The notes: generated by a model not told the origin, from the sequence alone. Counted from the stretch's first letter, positions 11,795 through 22,496 are shown. The stretch is 42,615 nt of DNA from Phoronis australis (GCA_002633005.1 NMRA01000476.1:208787-251401); one strand, 5' to 3'. Numbers and translations: made by a program.

Positions 11795-11963
11795 TCCCTG
11801 ATGCCTGGAGGTCACAGTCAGTTACATGGAACTACTGTAACAGTACTCCTGATAACAGTACTCCTGATGCCTGGATGTCACAGTCAGTCACATGGAACTA
11901 CTGTAACAGTACTCCTGATGCCTGGAGGTCACAGTCAGTTACATGGAACTACTGTAACAGTAC
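11795..11963. repeat. 51-bp minisatellite, about three units
   Basis: A unit starting CTCCTGATGCCTGGAGGTCA and ending ACTACTGTAACAGTA is repeated three times, with an extra partial 15-bp unit between the first and second. It lies in the intron between exons 21 and 22. Confidence 0.8.
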
Positions 11964-12648
11964 TCTGACTGCATTGAATTCCTTATTTGGACTGAACTGA
12001 TAAACCTGTTGTTCATGTTCATATTTTCTAATAATTAGAAGTCAAGTAATCCAAGTCCATCAACTTCTTAAAGCACTAAAATTAAAAAAACAAAAACAAA
12101 TGTATAGCCAATAAGATAGGCAAAACAAGGTTTTCATCAGTGTAGCCCAATTGCTATGAACTAAACTACAAGTGCAGTACACACAGGGAGTGACTTCTAG
12201 ATGATCAACCGTGACATACTAGCACCTACGTAATATTTGACAAGTTGACTTGATCTCTGCCCACGAGGGCCAACCTTTCTTTTCTTAGTTACGTGACCTC
12301 ACTTTGCTGGAAAAATCTGCAGTCAGGAGGAATTTGTTTAGGTGAATCTCAGCATGGGATCTAGTCTTAACGCTATACTCATGAAACAAGACTACTTGCA
12401 GCTACTATGCAACATTCCACGTAACATCTTCAGCAAAACACAATCATATTCTTGTTAGTACCTGGATATGGGTTTTGCCACAAATATGCAGAAAGGAAAA
12501 CATCTTCTCAAAAATCCTAAAAACTGTGCTAGGAAAGTGCAACGTAAAATGCTCTAATTTTCAAATACAAAAAAAAAACATAGACAGAAATGAAATGGAT
12601 TTCACACAAAAGTCATCTAGATTTCATACAATTCTCCTTGTCACAAAC
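11964..12648. other. intron between FBF1 exons 21 and 22
   Basis: AT-rich intron with no recognisable element after the minisatellite. Confidence 0.5.
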
Positions 12649-12792
12649 CTTGACTGATCTTATGGACCCAGTGTTCTCCCTGTTGAGCAGTAACCTCTGA
12701 GAAACATTAAAATCAGCTCTTTCTGATGACAACACACGTCGCTCCTCATACAGCTGGCTCAGTATGGACTTCTGTTCAGTCAACAGATCCTC
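12649..12792 (-). CDS. FBF1: FBF1 exon 21 (coiled coil)
   Basis: This 144-nt exon reads EDLLTEQKSILSQLYEERRV and then LSSERADFNVSQRLLLNRE. It matches LLEEQKSVMLKCGEERRRLAAEWAEF in order and spacing. Acceptor TGTTCACAG, donor GTTTGT, phase 0 at both ends, 48 codons. Confidence 0.82.
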
Positions 12793-12905
12793 CTGTGAAC
12801 AAAATGATTTCAAAATTGACATTCACAACAAAAAACTTATCACAATATTCTTGACTTTAGCAAGTGAAAGCATGTCTCTGTAGGAGAAATACAAAGGCGA
12901 TTTAC

Positions 12906-13028
12906 CCGAGCTTTCTGCAATTCTTTTCTTTCCCTCTCCGTTCTCTCGCCATTTATTCTCTTTTCTTCCTCCAGGGAGTGCTGCAGTGCATCCAGGCGAC
13001 TCTGCTCCTGTTTCACCCTCCAACGTTC
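12906..13028 (-). CDS. FBF1: FBF1 exon 20 (coiled coil, ERWRV block)
   Basis: This 123-nt exon of 41 codons starts ERWRVKQEQSRLDALQHSLE and continues with Glu/Arg heptads to LQKAR. The ERWRV element, with the spacing to LEE, is the same as in human FBF1. Acceptor ACTTCTAG; the donor is taken as GTAAAT after CGG. Phase 0 at both ends. Confidence 0.85.
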
Positions 13029-13154
13029 CTAGAAGTAACGGTGGGTAGAAGTGTAGCATCAACAAAGGCACATCTGTAAAAACAACTCTAGCTCTATACA
13101 CTTTGATCACTTTAACTCACTAGATGTAAAAAACTGCTCCAGCATTTTAAGTAC

Positions 13155-13273
13155 CTCTTCAAGTTGTCTCCCTTGATCCCTTATCTGCAACTCCATCTTA
13201 GCGACCAGTTCTTGTAAGCGAATTCTCTCCCTGTCATTCTCTTCTTGCTGTTTCACTAGTCGTTCTTCCAACA
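13155..13273 (-). CDS. FBF1: FBF1 exon 19 (coiled coil)
   Basis: This 119-nt exon reads LEERLVKQQEENDRERIRLQ and then ELVAKMELQIRDQGRQLEE. It aligns with ALQERLGQQQRDMEEERSRQ ... KMEARLNEQSRLLEQ. Acceptor TTTTGTGCAG, donor GTACTT, phases 1 in and 0 out. Confidence 0.82.
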
Positions 13274-13694
13274 CTGCACAAAACACATAACACTAGTCCC
13301 AAATTGGCAACATTTTCTTTAATTTGAAGAGACAGTGTGCCTCAATGGTTTATGTTCTAGACTCCCACTTGGAAACCAATATGCAATCGAACGAATGGAA
13401 ACCTAGATATAAAATTTCTACATGTGCTATTAACAGTTATACTGCAATTATAGTTATACACATGTGTGCAGTCGACTTTGAAACTTTGGACAAGGGTACA
13501 GACACATCCATGTAATGCTACTTAGCACTAAGCAGTAACCTGTGTTTAGAAATTGAGAGCTCTACTGCTAAGTCAAACGTAAATTAAATTTGTTCCTTCA
13601 CTCTCAAGTGAGCGAGGAACTGGCATATATAAAACATATCATAGAACAGACAATGTAATTTTTTAAGTTGGCTTGTGCCATCAGTCACTCATAC

Positions 13695-13834
13695 CTTTCA
13701 GTTTCTCATCCTTGGCCCTCATTGTGATCTCTCGGTCATCCAGACCTACAGTATGGTGATTGTGTATTCTGTGCTGCAGCTGACCCAGGTCTCTTGTGTT
13801 CATCTGCATCTGCTCCAAGACAACTTGCATGGAC
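13695..13834 (-). CDS. FBF1: FBF1 exon 18
   Basis: This 140-nt exon reads SMQVVLEQMQMNTRDLGQLQ, then HRIHNHHTVGLDDREITMR and AKDEKLK. It corresponds to the IIHQMEKFSSSLHELSSRVE region with the following short break in the coil. Acceptor TCTTGTCAG, donor GTATGA, phases 2 in and 1 out. Confidence 0.8.
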
Positions 13835-14026
13835 CTGACAAGACAACAGGTGATGTGTAAGGAAAATAGCTTACCAAGAAATAAACAGTTTTTACAAAAG
13901 TATAACACCGTAGTATTCAATTCTCTTGATTTCACACCTTCTCATTGCAAAGACAGCTACGTGAGTTTATGGCGGAGAATCCAACTCAGAAGCGACCAAT
14001 TTGGTTCATTAATAAAATTTCATTTC

Positions 14027-14722
14027 AAGCAAGAGCAACGCGCAGCACCCACCGTGTGCATTGCACATAATGCCAATACAAGGGATGATTACTATTTCAA
14101 ACATTCTCACAAAACGGAGCAACGCTAGGTAACTTAAAATGGTCTCTAGGGCATGCATAGCAAATCAGGAATGCTCTCCTTAATAAGAACACACTTGCCA
14201 AGGCTGCAAAAAAATTATATCTGGCACTTGGGGCACATAGGTATTCAAATACATCCAAACGTCGTGACCTGTTGTCATGTTCATGGAAAAACACTTTTTT
14301 AATTTTGGCCTTCCAGTCAAACCCACTCAAAATCAAACTCTGGCTGTCCAAAACACGGCCGCTGTATAAACCCTTGCCACTAGGTGGCACAAAATACATG
14401 AAATCCATTTGAAAACATGAGGGTGGCATCATGTTCCTAATAGATACCCATTTGCCAAATTTCATGAAAATCTGTTATGGAATACCGAAGATACAGAGGC
14501 AAATGTAAAAAACTAAAATTGTCACCGGTAGTCTGATCCGTCTGAAAATCCGCTCATGCCGTCCCATCCATGAAATGAACTTACCCACAAAATACATCAG
14601 CGGGTTTTGGAAATACAACAGCAGATGCTGGAAGTTGGACAGACGCCAAATGGATACCGGACGGATGCCGGAGGGACAAAGATGACGGCATAATGCGCCC
14701 ATATAAGTATGTGGGTGCATAA
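14027..14722 (+). mobile_element. element family R (copy R2)
   Basis: The head reads CAAGAGCAACGCGCAGC. Internal modules include CCAAATTTCATGAAAATC and GTAGTCTGATCCGTC. The tail ends in the hairpin GCGCCCATATAAGTATGTGGGTGC. It is in the same plus orientation as the other copies, in the intron between exons 17 and 18. Confidence 0.7.
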
Positions 14723-14819
14723 AACCTACTGAAGTGTATTTCAGACAATGCAGTTTTTACTACAGGTGGCGCTGCACTTTACCTTAACAGTGACATTAGT
14801 CAACAAGCAAGTCACCTAC

Positions 14820-14927
14820 TTTGAATGCTCGTGACCACTACTGGCAGCTGCTATCTCTTGGTCCTTTGTTTTCCGCAACCTTTCTAAGGAGTCTTCATGG
14901 TCTTTTCTCATACTCTCCAATGCATTT
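14820..14927 (-). CDS. FBF1: FBF1 exon 17 (MRKDHED block)
   Basis: This 108-nt exon reads NALESMRKDHEDSLERLRKT, then KDQEIAAASSGHEHS. MRKDHE is followed by a leucine-repeat basic segment exactly as in vertebrate FBF1 (MRKDHEEQLQRLK). Acceptor TTTGTATAG, donor GTAGGT, phases 2 in and 2 out. Confidence 0.85.
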
Positions 14928-15114
14928 CTATACAAAGTAAATGAGATTTTACATTATGACTTAATGTAAATATCTGACAAATAATAGCCAAAGCATGCCA
15001 TAAGCAAATGTATAAAGTTATAATAAAGTGGCTCACATTCAAAACTTAAGGACAGATCACTGAAAGTTAACAAGCTCTATTAAATTCAAACTGTAGTTAT
15101 TACACCAATCTTAC

Positions 15115-15273
15115 TTGTGTAGTTCTTTCAGCCTCTCTATTTCAACAGTTTTGTCTTTATCCCACAATGCAAATTTGGCAAACTGTTCAGTAATCATTTT
15201 TGCTTTCTCTTCCTCAATCTGACGAACTTTTGACAAATTCTGAGCGGCAAGAAGCTCATTTTCTTCCTTTAAT
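15115..15273 (-). CDS. FBF1: FBF1 exon 16 (conserved coiled coil)
   Basis: This 159-nt exon reads LKEENELLAAQNLSKVRQ and ends EIERLKELH. It matches the RRENEELSARYLSQ ... MERLRELQ part of vertebrate FBF1. Acceptor TGTTTTAG, donor GTAAGA, phases 2 in and 2 out. Confidence 0.83.
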
Positions 15274-15586
15274 CTAAAACATAAAATATTATTGTAAAAA
15301 ATAAGACCAATGCAATGGAAAACTGTACAACACCCCAAACAGTGATTTCTCTGCAGCAGTAAAATTCACAGATATCAGATGGGCAGCAAATAAGCTCATC
15401 TTAAGCAATGAAGTGTGCTGGGTGAGATAAGAATACTTCATATTTCAAAATGCCCGACTTTGATCGATTCCTGACACTTAATCATCACCTACTTTCAATT
15501 AAACAAACAAAAGCCATGTGAGACATTACATGCCAAAAAATTTAAAGTTACAGATGTCCATATAAAACAAAACCATATTTTCTTAC

Positions 15587-15735
15587 CTTGCCTCTCGCCT
15601 CTGGAACGACTCTTCGATGATGCTAAGCTTGCTTTTATTTGCAGCTTCTACAGCACTCAACTCTTCCTCATGACGTTGCCTGATGGTCTCCACCATAGTT
15701 TGTAGGTGGTCTCGCTCTATCTCAAGTTTACGAAT
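15587..15735 (-). CDS. FBF1: FBF1 exon 15 (conserved coiled coil)
   Basis: This 149-nt exon reads IRKLEIERDHLQTMVETIR, then RHEEELSAVEAANKSKL and EESFQRREAR. It aligns residue by residue with the VRKLELER ... ESAHRSRIKVLE ... SYQQREER region I recall from human FBF1. Acceptor TGATTTCAG, donor GTAAGA, phases 0 in and 2 out. Confidence 0.85.
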
Positions 15736-15855
15736 CTGAAATCAACGGGCAAACATCACCAAGTTGTATAAAATATTCACCAAACCACTAGTGATTATAG
15801 AAGATTCTTTTACTGAATATAAAAATGTTACTAGCAGAAGACCTCAAGTTAGGAA

Positions 15856-17147
15856 TTAACAAGAGTAATGCGGAGTGTTGAAATGCATCAGCAACAGCAA
15901 CGCAAACGGTGTGCTTCTATGGGTGTTTTAGTACAGTAAAAATGGCTATGGATGGCACAGAATGCGACAAACCCATCCAAATTGAGAATGAGGCAATGTC
16001 TCTGTAATACAAACTACTAGCCAAATTTCATGAAAATAAGCCAAGGAACTCCTAAAATTTAGAGGTAAATGTAATAAACAGTTAACAAGAGGGGGCACAG
16101 CTATTGTCGGATTGCTCTGAAACTCATCGTCATCTGTAGCTATGTCTATAGTACCCCATCTGCCAAACTTTGCAATGATCCTTCAAAGGGTTAAGGAGAT
16201 ACAGCCGTAGATGCAAAAAAGCAAAATTGCCCTTAGGGGGCACCAGAATAGTCAAAAATAACTAACAATCAACGTCAGCCAGGGACTTCGCATCAGGAAC
16301 ACAACCGTCAATTTTCATAAGGATCCTTTGAGTGCCTTGGCAGAAAGAGAGGCAGACGACAAAAGCATACACAAAATTTTTTAAATAGCCACCAGTTGGT
16401 GCAAAAAATATTCAATCTGTCAAAAAATGAGAGGGTGTTGTCATCTCTAATAGAAACCTATTTGCTGAATTTCATGAAAATATATTAACGAACTCCGAAG
16501 ATACAGAGTTAAACGTAAAAACATTTTGCCACTGAGGGGCACAGCAGGATTTGAATCAATTTGACACTTTTTACCAGTTGCAGTCGACTCCATAGGAATA
16601 CATCTTTCAAATTTTTCAAAGCTTCTTTGAAGGGTTAAGGAGATTCTGCCTCAGGCGCAAAAAACAAAATCGTCATTAGGGTGCGACACTGCAGTCAGAC
16701 TCATCTAGAAGTCAATGTCAGTCATGGTCCTCTCATCAGGAACACACTGTAAATTTTTATAATGATCCTTTGAGCGTTATGGCAGATAGAGAGGCGGACG
16801 CCAGAAAATGAACGCAAAATAAAAAAAACACAAGATGGCTTAAAATCTGTCAAATCCATCTAAAATGAAATGGTGTCATTTTATTTTTGTTAACAATCTA
16901 CTAGGCGAATTTCATGCAAATCCTTTAAGGAACGTTGAAGATACAGAGGCAAAGGGTAGGAAACTAAAATTGCCACTAAAGGGCACAGCATTATTCAGAT
17001 CAGTCCAAAACTCATCCTCATATGTCCTCAGCCGCACAGGAACACATCTGCCAAATTTCAATAAAATCCTGCAAGGGGTCCATTTAGGAAATACAGCTGC
17101 GAATGCCCAGACGGAGATGACAACAATAACCACCCGCATAAAAGCCT
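15856..17147 (+). mobile_element. element family R (copy R3, longest intact span)
   Basis: The head reads CAAGAGTAATGCGGAGTGTTG. At least three internal modules follow, each about 150-200 bp and built from a GGGGCAC core, a TCGGATTG-like core and a TGAAAAT/GATCCTT-like core. The tail is CACCCGCATAAAAG. It is degenerate (old), non-coding, and sits in the intron between exons 14 and 15. Confidence 0.65.
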
Positions 17148-17322
17148 AACCAAATGACATCACTTCATCAAAGCTGGCAAGATTACAGTTATGACAAACT
17201 TACCTTAAGTGAAGGATGACAGCAATAACATGCATTTCCAGAATTCCAACACTGTGCTAACATTCATGGTAACACACAGGGAATTCTGGGAGGAGAAAAA
17301 CCATTAGTATACGCTATCTCAC

Positions 17323-17481
17323 CTTTGTTTCCAGCTCCAAGGTAGCCAGTGAACTCTCAGCCAACGCCCTCTGTTGGACCATCTCGACATTAGCTTGCTG
17401 GGGATGGACAGGACTAAACACCGACGAAATTCCGAAGGGAGGCATCTGAGATGTGTTGAGAAGTGAGGGCTGTTGAAGTAT
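17323..17481 (-). CDS. FBF1: FBF1 exon 14
   Basis: This 159-nt exon of 53 codons reads ILQQPSLLNTSQMPPFGISS, then a short Pro/His segment, then VQQRALAESSLATLELETK. It is a break in the coiled coil just before the conserved RKLEIERD block. Acceptor CCCCCAG, donor GTGAGA, phase 0 on both sides. The intron before it (17482-25082) is the largest in the window and holds the nested decayed gene. Confidence 0.77.
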
Positions 17482-18232
17482 CTGGGGGAAAAAGCACATT
17501 TGTGACCCAGCGCCACAAAGTGAGTCTTAAAAAAAACAACTGCAGGCAGTCTGATACACGTTGTACCAGACGTGCGCAGGCCTCTTATGTAGGCCCATTG
17601 CACTGATCACCTGGAACTATTTTTATGCTTTATTAATATATGGTTAAAACCGAGCTGAGGAGCTAGAAACCTGGCTGAAGGGTTTAGCAGTGTGACCTGG
17701 TGGGACTTGAACCCACGACCTCGAGTAAAGAAAGCGGGCACTTATCAACCAGGACACACTGCCTCCTCTCAAAAGTGAGTCTTAAGTCGGGAATTATGCT
17801 TCCTGGTCAGACTGCATATAGTTGCCTTGGGTGAAAATTAGGTCTTTTTCCTTGTAGATTATGATTCATTCTATGTCACAAAACTTGGCTTTAAAATAAG
17901 CATACTTCATTTCTAACCTTATTTATTTATTTCGAAAAACATCATATTCTCCACGACTGGATAGCTTGTGAAATTTTCATCGAAATTTGCCGGTATTCAT
18001 GACTGCATTGCTCAAGCACCTGTTGACCCAGTTCACTCATAAACATATCAAGAGAAAGGTCAAACTCTGCTTATTAAGCATGTAGTAAGATTGTTGAATT
18101 TTCCGTCCAATCATTAGTCGTAATATTACGACCTTTTAACCTCATAAATCAGTGACCTCATTTGCTGGGACTTGTCAAGTGGGCGTTAAGTTGTGGAGTC
18201 ACGGATTCATGACATGTTGACAAGAGAGTAAG
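17482..18232. other. intron DNA before the nested gene
   Basis: Apart from the tRNA-like repeat at 17688-17767, I see nothing supported. The nested gene's ATG at 18233 has no obvious promoter motif. Confidence 0.5.
17688..17767 (-). mobile_element. tRNA-like SINE head
   Basis: On the minus strand this reads like a tRNA: GCAGTGTGTCCTGGTTGATA carries an A-box-like TGTCCTGGTTGATAAG, and GGTTCAAGTCC is a near-perfect B box. The outer sequences GCAGTGTG and CACACTGC pair perfectly, and with the adjoining CCTGG/CCAGG form a 15-bp stem. It is more likely a tRNA-derived repeat than a working tRNA gene, because no clear anticodon arm is visible. Confidence 0.5.
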
Positions 18233-18632
18233 ATGGCTGATCGCCATGTAGCAGATCTGTTAAGTTCTTGCCAAGGATTGCAGCATCAAGATCAGCGAGA
18301 GCTAACTGATCTAATCCAAGAATATTTTGTGGATGGAGAAGAGGGCGAGGTTGGTGACAGCGACGAGACATTGTCTTGTGACAGCGACTCGCCGGATGAT
18401 GAGTTTGACGATCAAACCATCGTGAACCCAGTTGCGTTGGAACAAGAGCTTGAAGATCACAATATTGATGAGCTTTCTCGCAGAGCAATGTCTTGTTCTT
18501 GCAAAGCGAATGGAGCTGGGTGCCGGCAAATAAAAGTTTCTACAGAAGACGATCTTCCGACAGGGTGCATCACACAGTTTGATGTTGAGGAAATCGTGGC
18601 TCTGCAGTTGTCGGTGAAAGATATGGATAGGG
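18233..18632 (+). pseudogene. decayed transposase-like gene, exon 1
   Basis: The exon begins MADRHVADLLSSCQGLQHQD, is acidic for about 60 residues, then has RRAMSCSCKANGAGCRQIKV and ends FDVEEIVALQLSVKDMDR at a GTGAGT donor. The Cys-rich segment and the final VALQLSVKDMD are hallmarks I recall from an uncharacterised, highly repetitive gene family of invertebrates (cnidarians, sponges, echinoderms), probably of transposon origin. This exon is open throughout; the lesions lie in later exons. Confidence 0.6.
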
Positions 18633-18879
18633 GTGAGTCACTGTAATTCATTCTCAAAATTATTAATACAAAGTTAACGTAGAATTTCGAATTCTTGTGA
18701 ACAGGAGTCACGAATGTTTATTTGGTAACTGACATGATTTTATTTTATTAAACTTCGCCAAATTACATTAATTTTAACTACCTAGTTGTACTTGCGGTAA
18801 CCCACTTTCCAGAAGTGAACTGACCGTTTACATTAGCTGGGAAATGTATTGACCCAGTTGGTTACTTGCAGTTGTCTAA

Positions 18880-19074
18880 CAAGATATTACTCCTCTCAAG
18901 TCAGGGGGCAGAACATCCAACACCAGGTCAATCAGTCTCCAAGATGTGAGAACTATTGTGCAGTTCCTCACCAACTATGCGGAGGCAAATGCTGTGTCAT
19001 TGCCTGGGAGGGTTCCTGGATACAAGCGGGGACGACATACGTCTACTTTCCTTTTCATCACCAAAGAGCAAGAT
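18880..19074 (+). pseudogene. decayed transposase-like gene, exon 2 (PGRVPGYK)
   Basis: An open frame reads SISLQDVRTIVQFLTNYAEA, then NAVSLPGRVPGYKRGRH, ending at TAG 19072-19074. FLTNYAEANAVSLPGRVPGYK is a family signature. The 5' splice boundary is uncertain: candidate acceptors lie between 18870 and 18905. The stop falls where the family normally continues, so either a donor lies just before it or the frame is broken. Confidence 0.5.
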
Positions 19075-19724
19075 TTTTAGGCTATACTCCTAACACGCTA
19101 ACAGGCATATGTATGCTCTAACATAGTTAATGGTTACAAACTAACACTATGATAGACTGCATTAAGTAAATTTTGATCTTTTTCAAATTTTGTTAAGTTT
19201 TTAATAATGTGTTGTATAATAACCCGTTTGCTTAAGTTTCTCTGTTTTATTAGCATCTAATTCTTTTTTCAGACTAACACGCATTGATTGTTTTGTTTTG
19301 TCATGAAGCATCTGAATTTGAATCGAAGATCCATCATCTCGATGCCATGTAAGTTGTAACTTCTATAATATTGGTGATCATGGTCATTAATTATTGTGTT
19401 GTTGTTGTCTCTTAGACTCAAATTTCACGCCAAGCTGAGAAAAATCAGTCACAAATTTTCATGAAATATAAGTAATAGCCTACAAAAGTACATATTTATT
19501 TTTGAAAATCGACAAAATTTTGAAACAAAATTTTTTGAGTAATTTTCAAATAAATTGGTTTTCTTTTTCGTCTGATTTCTTTCATGATTATTGTAATAAC
19601 TTCAACGAAGCCAGAAAAATTTTGACGAAAATCGGTAACTTTTTAAAATCTACTGTATGAAGATGAATGTACAATGCAACTCTCTTTGATTTAAGTCCAG
19701 ATCAACATCATTCAATATTTGTTA

Positions 19725-19944
19725 CAAGAGCAACGCGGAGCGTTGAAATGCGCCCACAATTGCACCGCATACGGTATCCTTCTAGGGTTGTTTATTGGTA
19801 CCATAAAGTGGCCAGTAGAGGGCATACTTTGCAAAATGGAAAGGCATGGTCATTGTCTCCTCAATAGGCTAGGGGCAAAATGTGAGTAATCTTCATAATA
19901 CAAGCACATCCTATACACCAGTTGCTTAAAGCACCACAGAAACA
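19725..19944 (+). mobile_element. element family R (copy R4, head)
   Basis: The head begins CAAGAGCAACGCGGAGCGTT, with a small hairpin CAACGC/GCGTTG. It is almost identical to 35764-35990 over 220 bases; the main difference is a 5-base CCGCG present in the other copy. It is cut by the N gap and probably continues as 20833-21151. Confidence 0.75.
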
Positions 19945-20832
19945 NNNNNNNNNNNNNNNNNNNNNNNNNNNNNNNNNNNNNNNNNNNNNNNNNNNNNNNN
20001 NNNNNNNNNNNNNNNNNNNNNNNNNNNNNNNNNNNNNNNNNNNNNNNNNNNNNNNNNNNNNNNNNNNNNNNNNNNNNNNNNNNNNNNNNNNNNNNNNNNN
20101 NNNNNNNNNNNNNNNNNNNNNNNNNNNNNNNNNNNNNNNNNNNNNNNNNNNNNNNNNNNNNNNNNNNNNNNNNNNNNNNNNNNNNNNNNNNNNNNNNNNN
20201 NNNNNNNNNNNNNNNNNNNNNNNNNNNNNNNNNNNNNNNNNNNNNNNNNNNNNNNNNNNNNNNNNNNNNNNNNNNNNNNNNNNNNNNNNNNNNNNNNNNN
20301 NNNNNNNNNNNNNNNNNNNNNNNNNNNNNNNNNNNNNNNNNNNNNNNNNNNNNNNNNNNNNNNNNNNNNNNNNNNNNNNNNNNNNNNNNNNNNNNNNNNN
20401 NNNNNNNNNNNNNNNNNNNNNNNNNNNNNNNNNNNNNNNNNNNNNNNNNNNNNNNNNNNNNNNNNNNNNNNNNNNNNNNNNNNNNNNNNNNNNNNNNNNN
20501 NNNNNNNNNNNNNNNNNNNNNNNNNNNNNNNNNNNNNNNNNNNNNNNNNNNNNNNNNNNNNNNNNNNNNNNNNNNNNNNNNNNNNNNNNNNNNNNNNNNN
20601 NNNNNNNNNNNNNNNNNNNNNNNNNNNNNNNNNNNNNNNNNNNNNNNNNNNNNNNNNNNNNNNNNNNNNNNNNNNNNNNNNNNNNNNNNNNNNNNNNNNN
20701 NNNNNNNNNNNNNNNNNNNNNNNNNNNNNNNNNNNNNNNNNNNNNNNNNNNNNNNNNNNNNNNNNNNNNNNNNNNNNNNNNNNNNNNNNNNNNNNNNNNN
20801 NNNNNNNNNNNNNNNNNNNNNNNNNNNNNNNN
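19945..20832. other. 888-base assembly gap
   Basis: This is a run of N. The left flank is the head and the right flank the tail of one mobile-element family in the same orientation, so the gap probably contains the middle of that element. Confidence 0.98.
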
Positions 20833-21151
20833 GGCAGGATAGCGTCATCTCACTACTAGGTGCCTACATACCAAATTTCATGAAAATCCGTTCAGGACTT
20901 TTGAAGATACAAAGGTAAGCGTAAAAAACTAAAATTGCCACTAGGGGGCACACCGGTAGTCGGATCCGTCCGAAAGTTCGCACATGCCGTCCCATTCATG
21001 AATGGAACATATGTGCCAAATTTCATGAACGTATGTCAAAGGGTTTTGGAGATAGAGCAGCGGACGCCGGACGCCAGACGCCGGACGGACGGACGGACGG
21101 ACAGAGATGACGGCATAATGCGTCCACATATAAATATGTGGGCGCATAAAA
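20833..21151 (+). mobile_element. element family R (copy R4, tail)
   Basis: It contains CCAAATTTCATGAAAATCCG, a GGGGGCAC core, a (CGGA)n run at about 21078-21100 and the terminal hairpin TGCGTCCACATAT / ATATGTGGGCGCA. This is the best preserved tail in the window and defines the 3' end of the family. Confidence 0.75.
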
Positions 21152-21233
21152 ATTGTTCAAACTTTCTCAGAAATGACATCACTTTCACTTTCATGTGCAT
21201 ACAGTCTCATTGAAGCTGCTTCTCCAGCAAGCT

Positions 21234-21654
21234 GTGGTGGTGCAGTGGTAAGAATGCTTCCTGTCAACCATGTATGTGGTGGTGCAGTGGTAAGAATGCT
21301 TTCTGTCAACCATGTATGTAGTGGTACAGTGGTAAGAATGCTTCCTGTCAACCATGTATGTGGTGGTACAGTGGTAAGAATGCTTCCTGTCAACCATGTA
21401 TGTGGTGGTACAGTGGTAAGAATGCTTCCTGTCAACCATGTATGTGGTGGTGCAGTGGTAAGAATGCTTCCTGTCAACCATGTATGTGGTGGTACAGTGG
21501 TAAGAATGTTTCCTGTCAACCATGTATATGGTGGTGCAGTAGTAAGAATGCTTCCTGTCAACCATGTATATGGTGGTGCAGTGGTAAGAATGCTTTCTGT
21601 CAACCATGTATGTAGTGGTGCAGTGGTTAGAATGCTTTCTGTCAACCATGTAGC
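21234..21654. repeat. 42-bp minisatellite, about 10 units
   Basis: The unit starts GGTGGTGCAGTGGTAAGAAT and ends TCAACCATGTAT. The 42-base period is a multiple of three, so long repetitive frames open on both strands with a 14-residue period. The unit carries a tRNA A-box-like TGGTGCAGTGG, and the last unit reads GTGGTTAGAATGC as in tRNA-derived repeats. It lies between exons of the nested pseudogene. Confidence 0.88.
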
Positions 21655-21886
21655 CCAGTTACAAAAACATTTGTAGTTCAAGGTTTTCATAGTATTTCCG
21701 CCACCTTAATAGCCCTGGTGGCAGTCAATTTGAATTGATGTATTGAATTTTTATTGTCGTGTAATGTTTGGCACAGAGAATTGCAACTTGTACTATGTCT
21801 TTATTTTCTCAAGAATAAGAGCTGTATCTCAGTAAACTTTCACAAGCACATGTTGGAACCTCTGTCCATATAATATACTGTTGTAG

Positions 21887-22250
21887 CAAAGCCAATGACT
21901 GACCTTTGTTGGCGTTGCCAAAAGACCAACATGTCTATAGTTAGAAGTGCAAACTTGTCTAACGCTGAGAAGATGCATCTGCTTCAACAGCAACAAGACC
22001 ACTTGGCCACAGTTGATGCTGAGCGCAACTACTATCGACAGCTATGCAGAGATGCCAAAACTGCTGCCATAAGCATAGGATGCACCACCTTAAGGCAAAC
22101 AGCGGCCAATACCGAGCCTATTGAGATGCACTACAGCTTTGACAGCAAGTCCATTATCCAAACAACGTGGCACACTCTGGACCACTCTATTTCTCAACCC
22201 CTTGAAAGTGTGGTCTATGTGGAGTTCATTGTGAGGGTGTTTCAAAGCAA
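21887..22250 (+). pseudogene. decayed transposase-like gene, exon with MTDLCW and HYSFD
   Basis: After the acceptor TGTTGTAG the frame reads KPMTDLCWRCQKTNMSIV and on to MHYSFD, both family signatures. Just after HYSFD (about 22143) the family reading continues in another frame (QVHYPNNVAHSGPLYFSTP), showing a frame-changing deletion. In that frame TGA at 22203-22205 replaces an expected Arg codon. The exon ends at a good GTAAGA donor. Two independent lesions make this non-functional. Confidence 0.65.
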
Positions 22251-22496
22251 GTAAGAATAACTCTTCACATAATTTAGGTTAATTTTCTTTTAACTAAACT
22301 AAAGCAATTAAATTGTTTGTTTGTTTTTTTCAAATCATGAATAAATTAAAATAAAATTTACCAACAACATTGTTTAAAAGGATTCAGTTCACATTGGCAA
22401 ATTGCCATTCTGAGAAACTGTTCATTGTTTGCACATTTCATAGCATCACGGTCCTCATGTGCATTTTTATTATGACTTGAGGTCAACTTTCTGATT

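Noticed and set aside
17688-17767. A functional tRNA gene
   Set aside because: A and B boxes are present but no convincing anticodon arm, and the outer stem is too long; a SINE head fits better.
19850-20848. Apparent 300-residue open frames
   Set aside because: They consist almost entirely of N from the assembly gap.
21234-21654. CRISPR-like array
   Set aside because: Units are contiguous 42-base tandem repeats without unique spacers, in a clearly eukaryotic intron-rich locus.
21157-21690. Long repetitive open frames on both strands (14-residue period)
   Set aside because: They are by-products of a 42-base minisatellite, whose period is a multiple of three; both strands and several frames are open at once.
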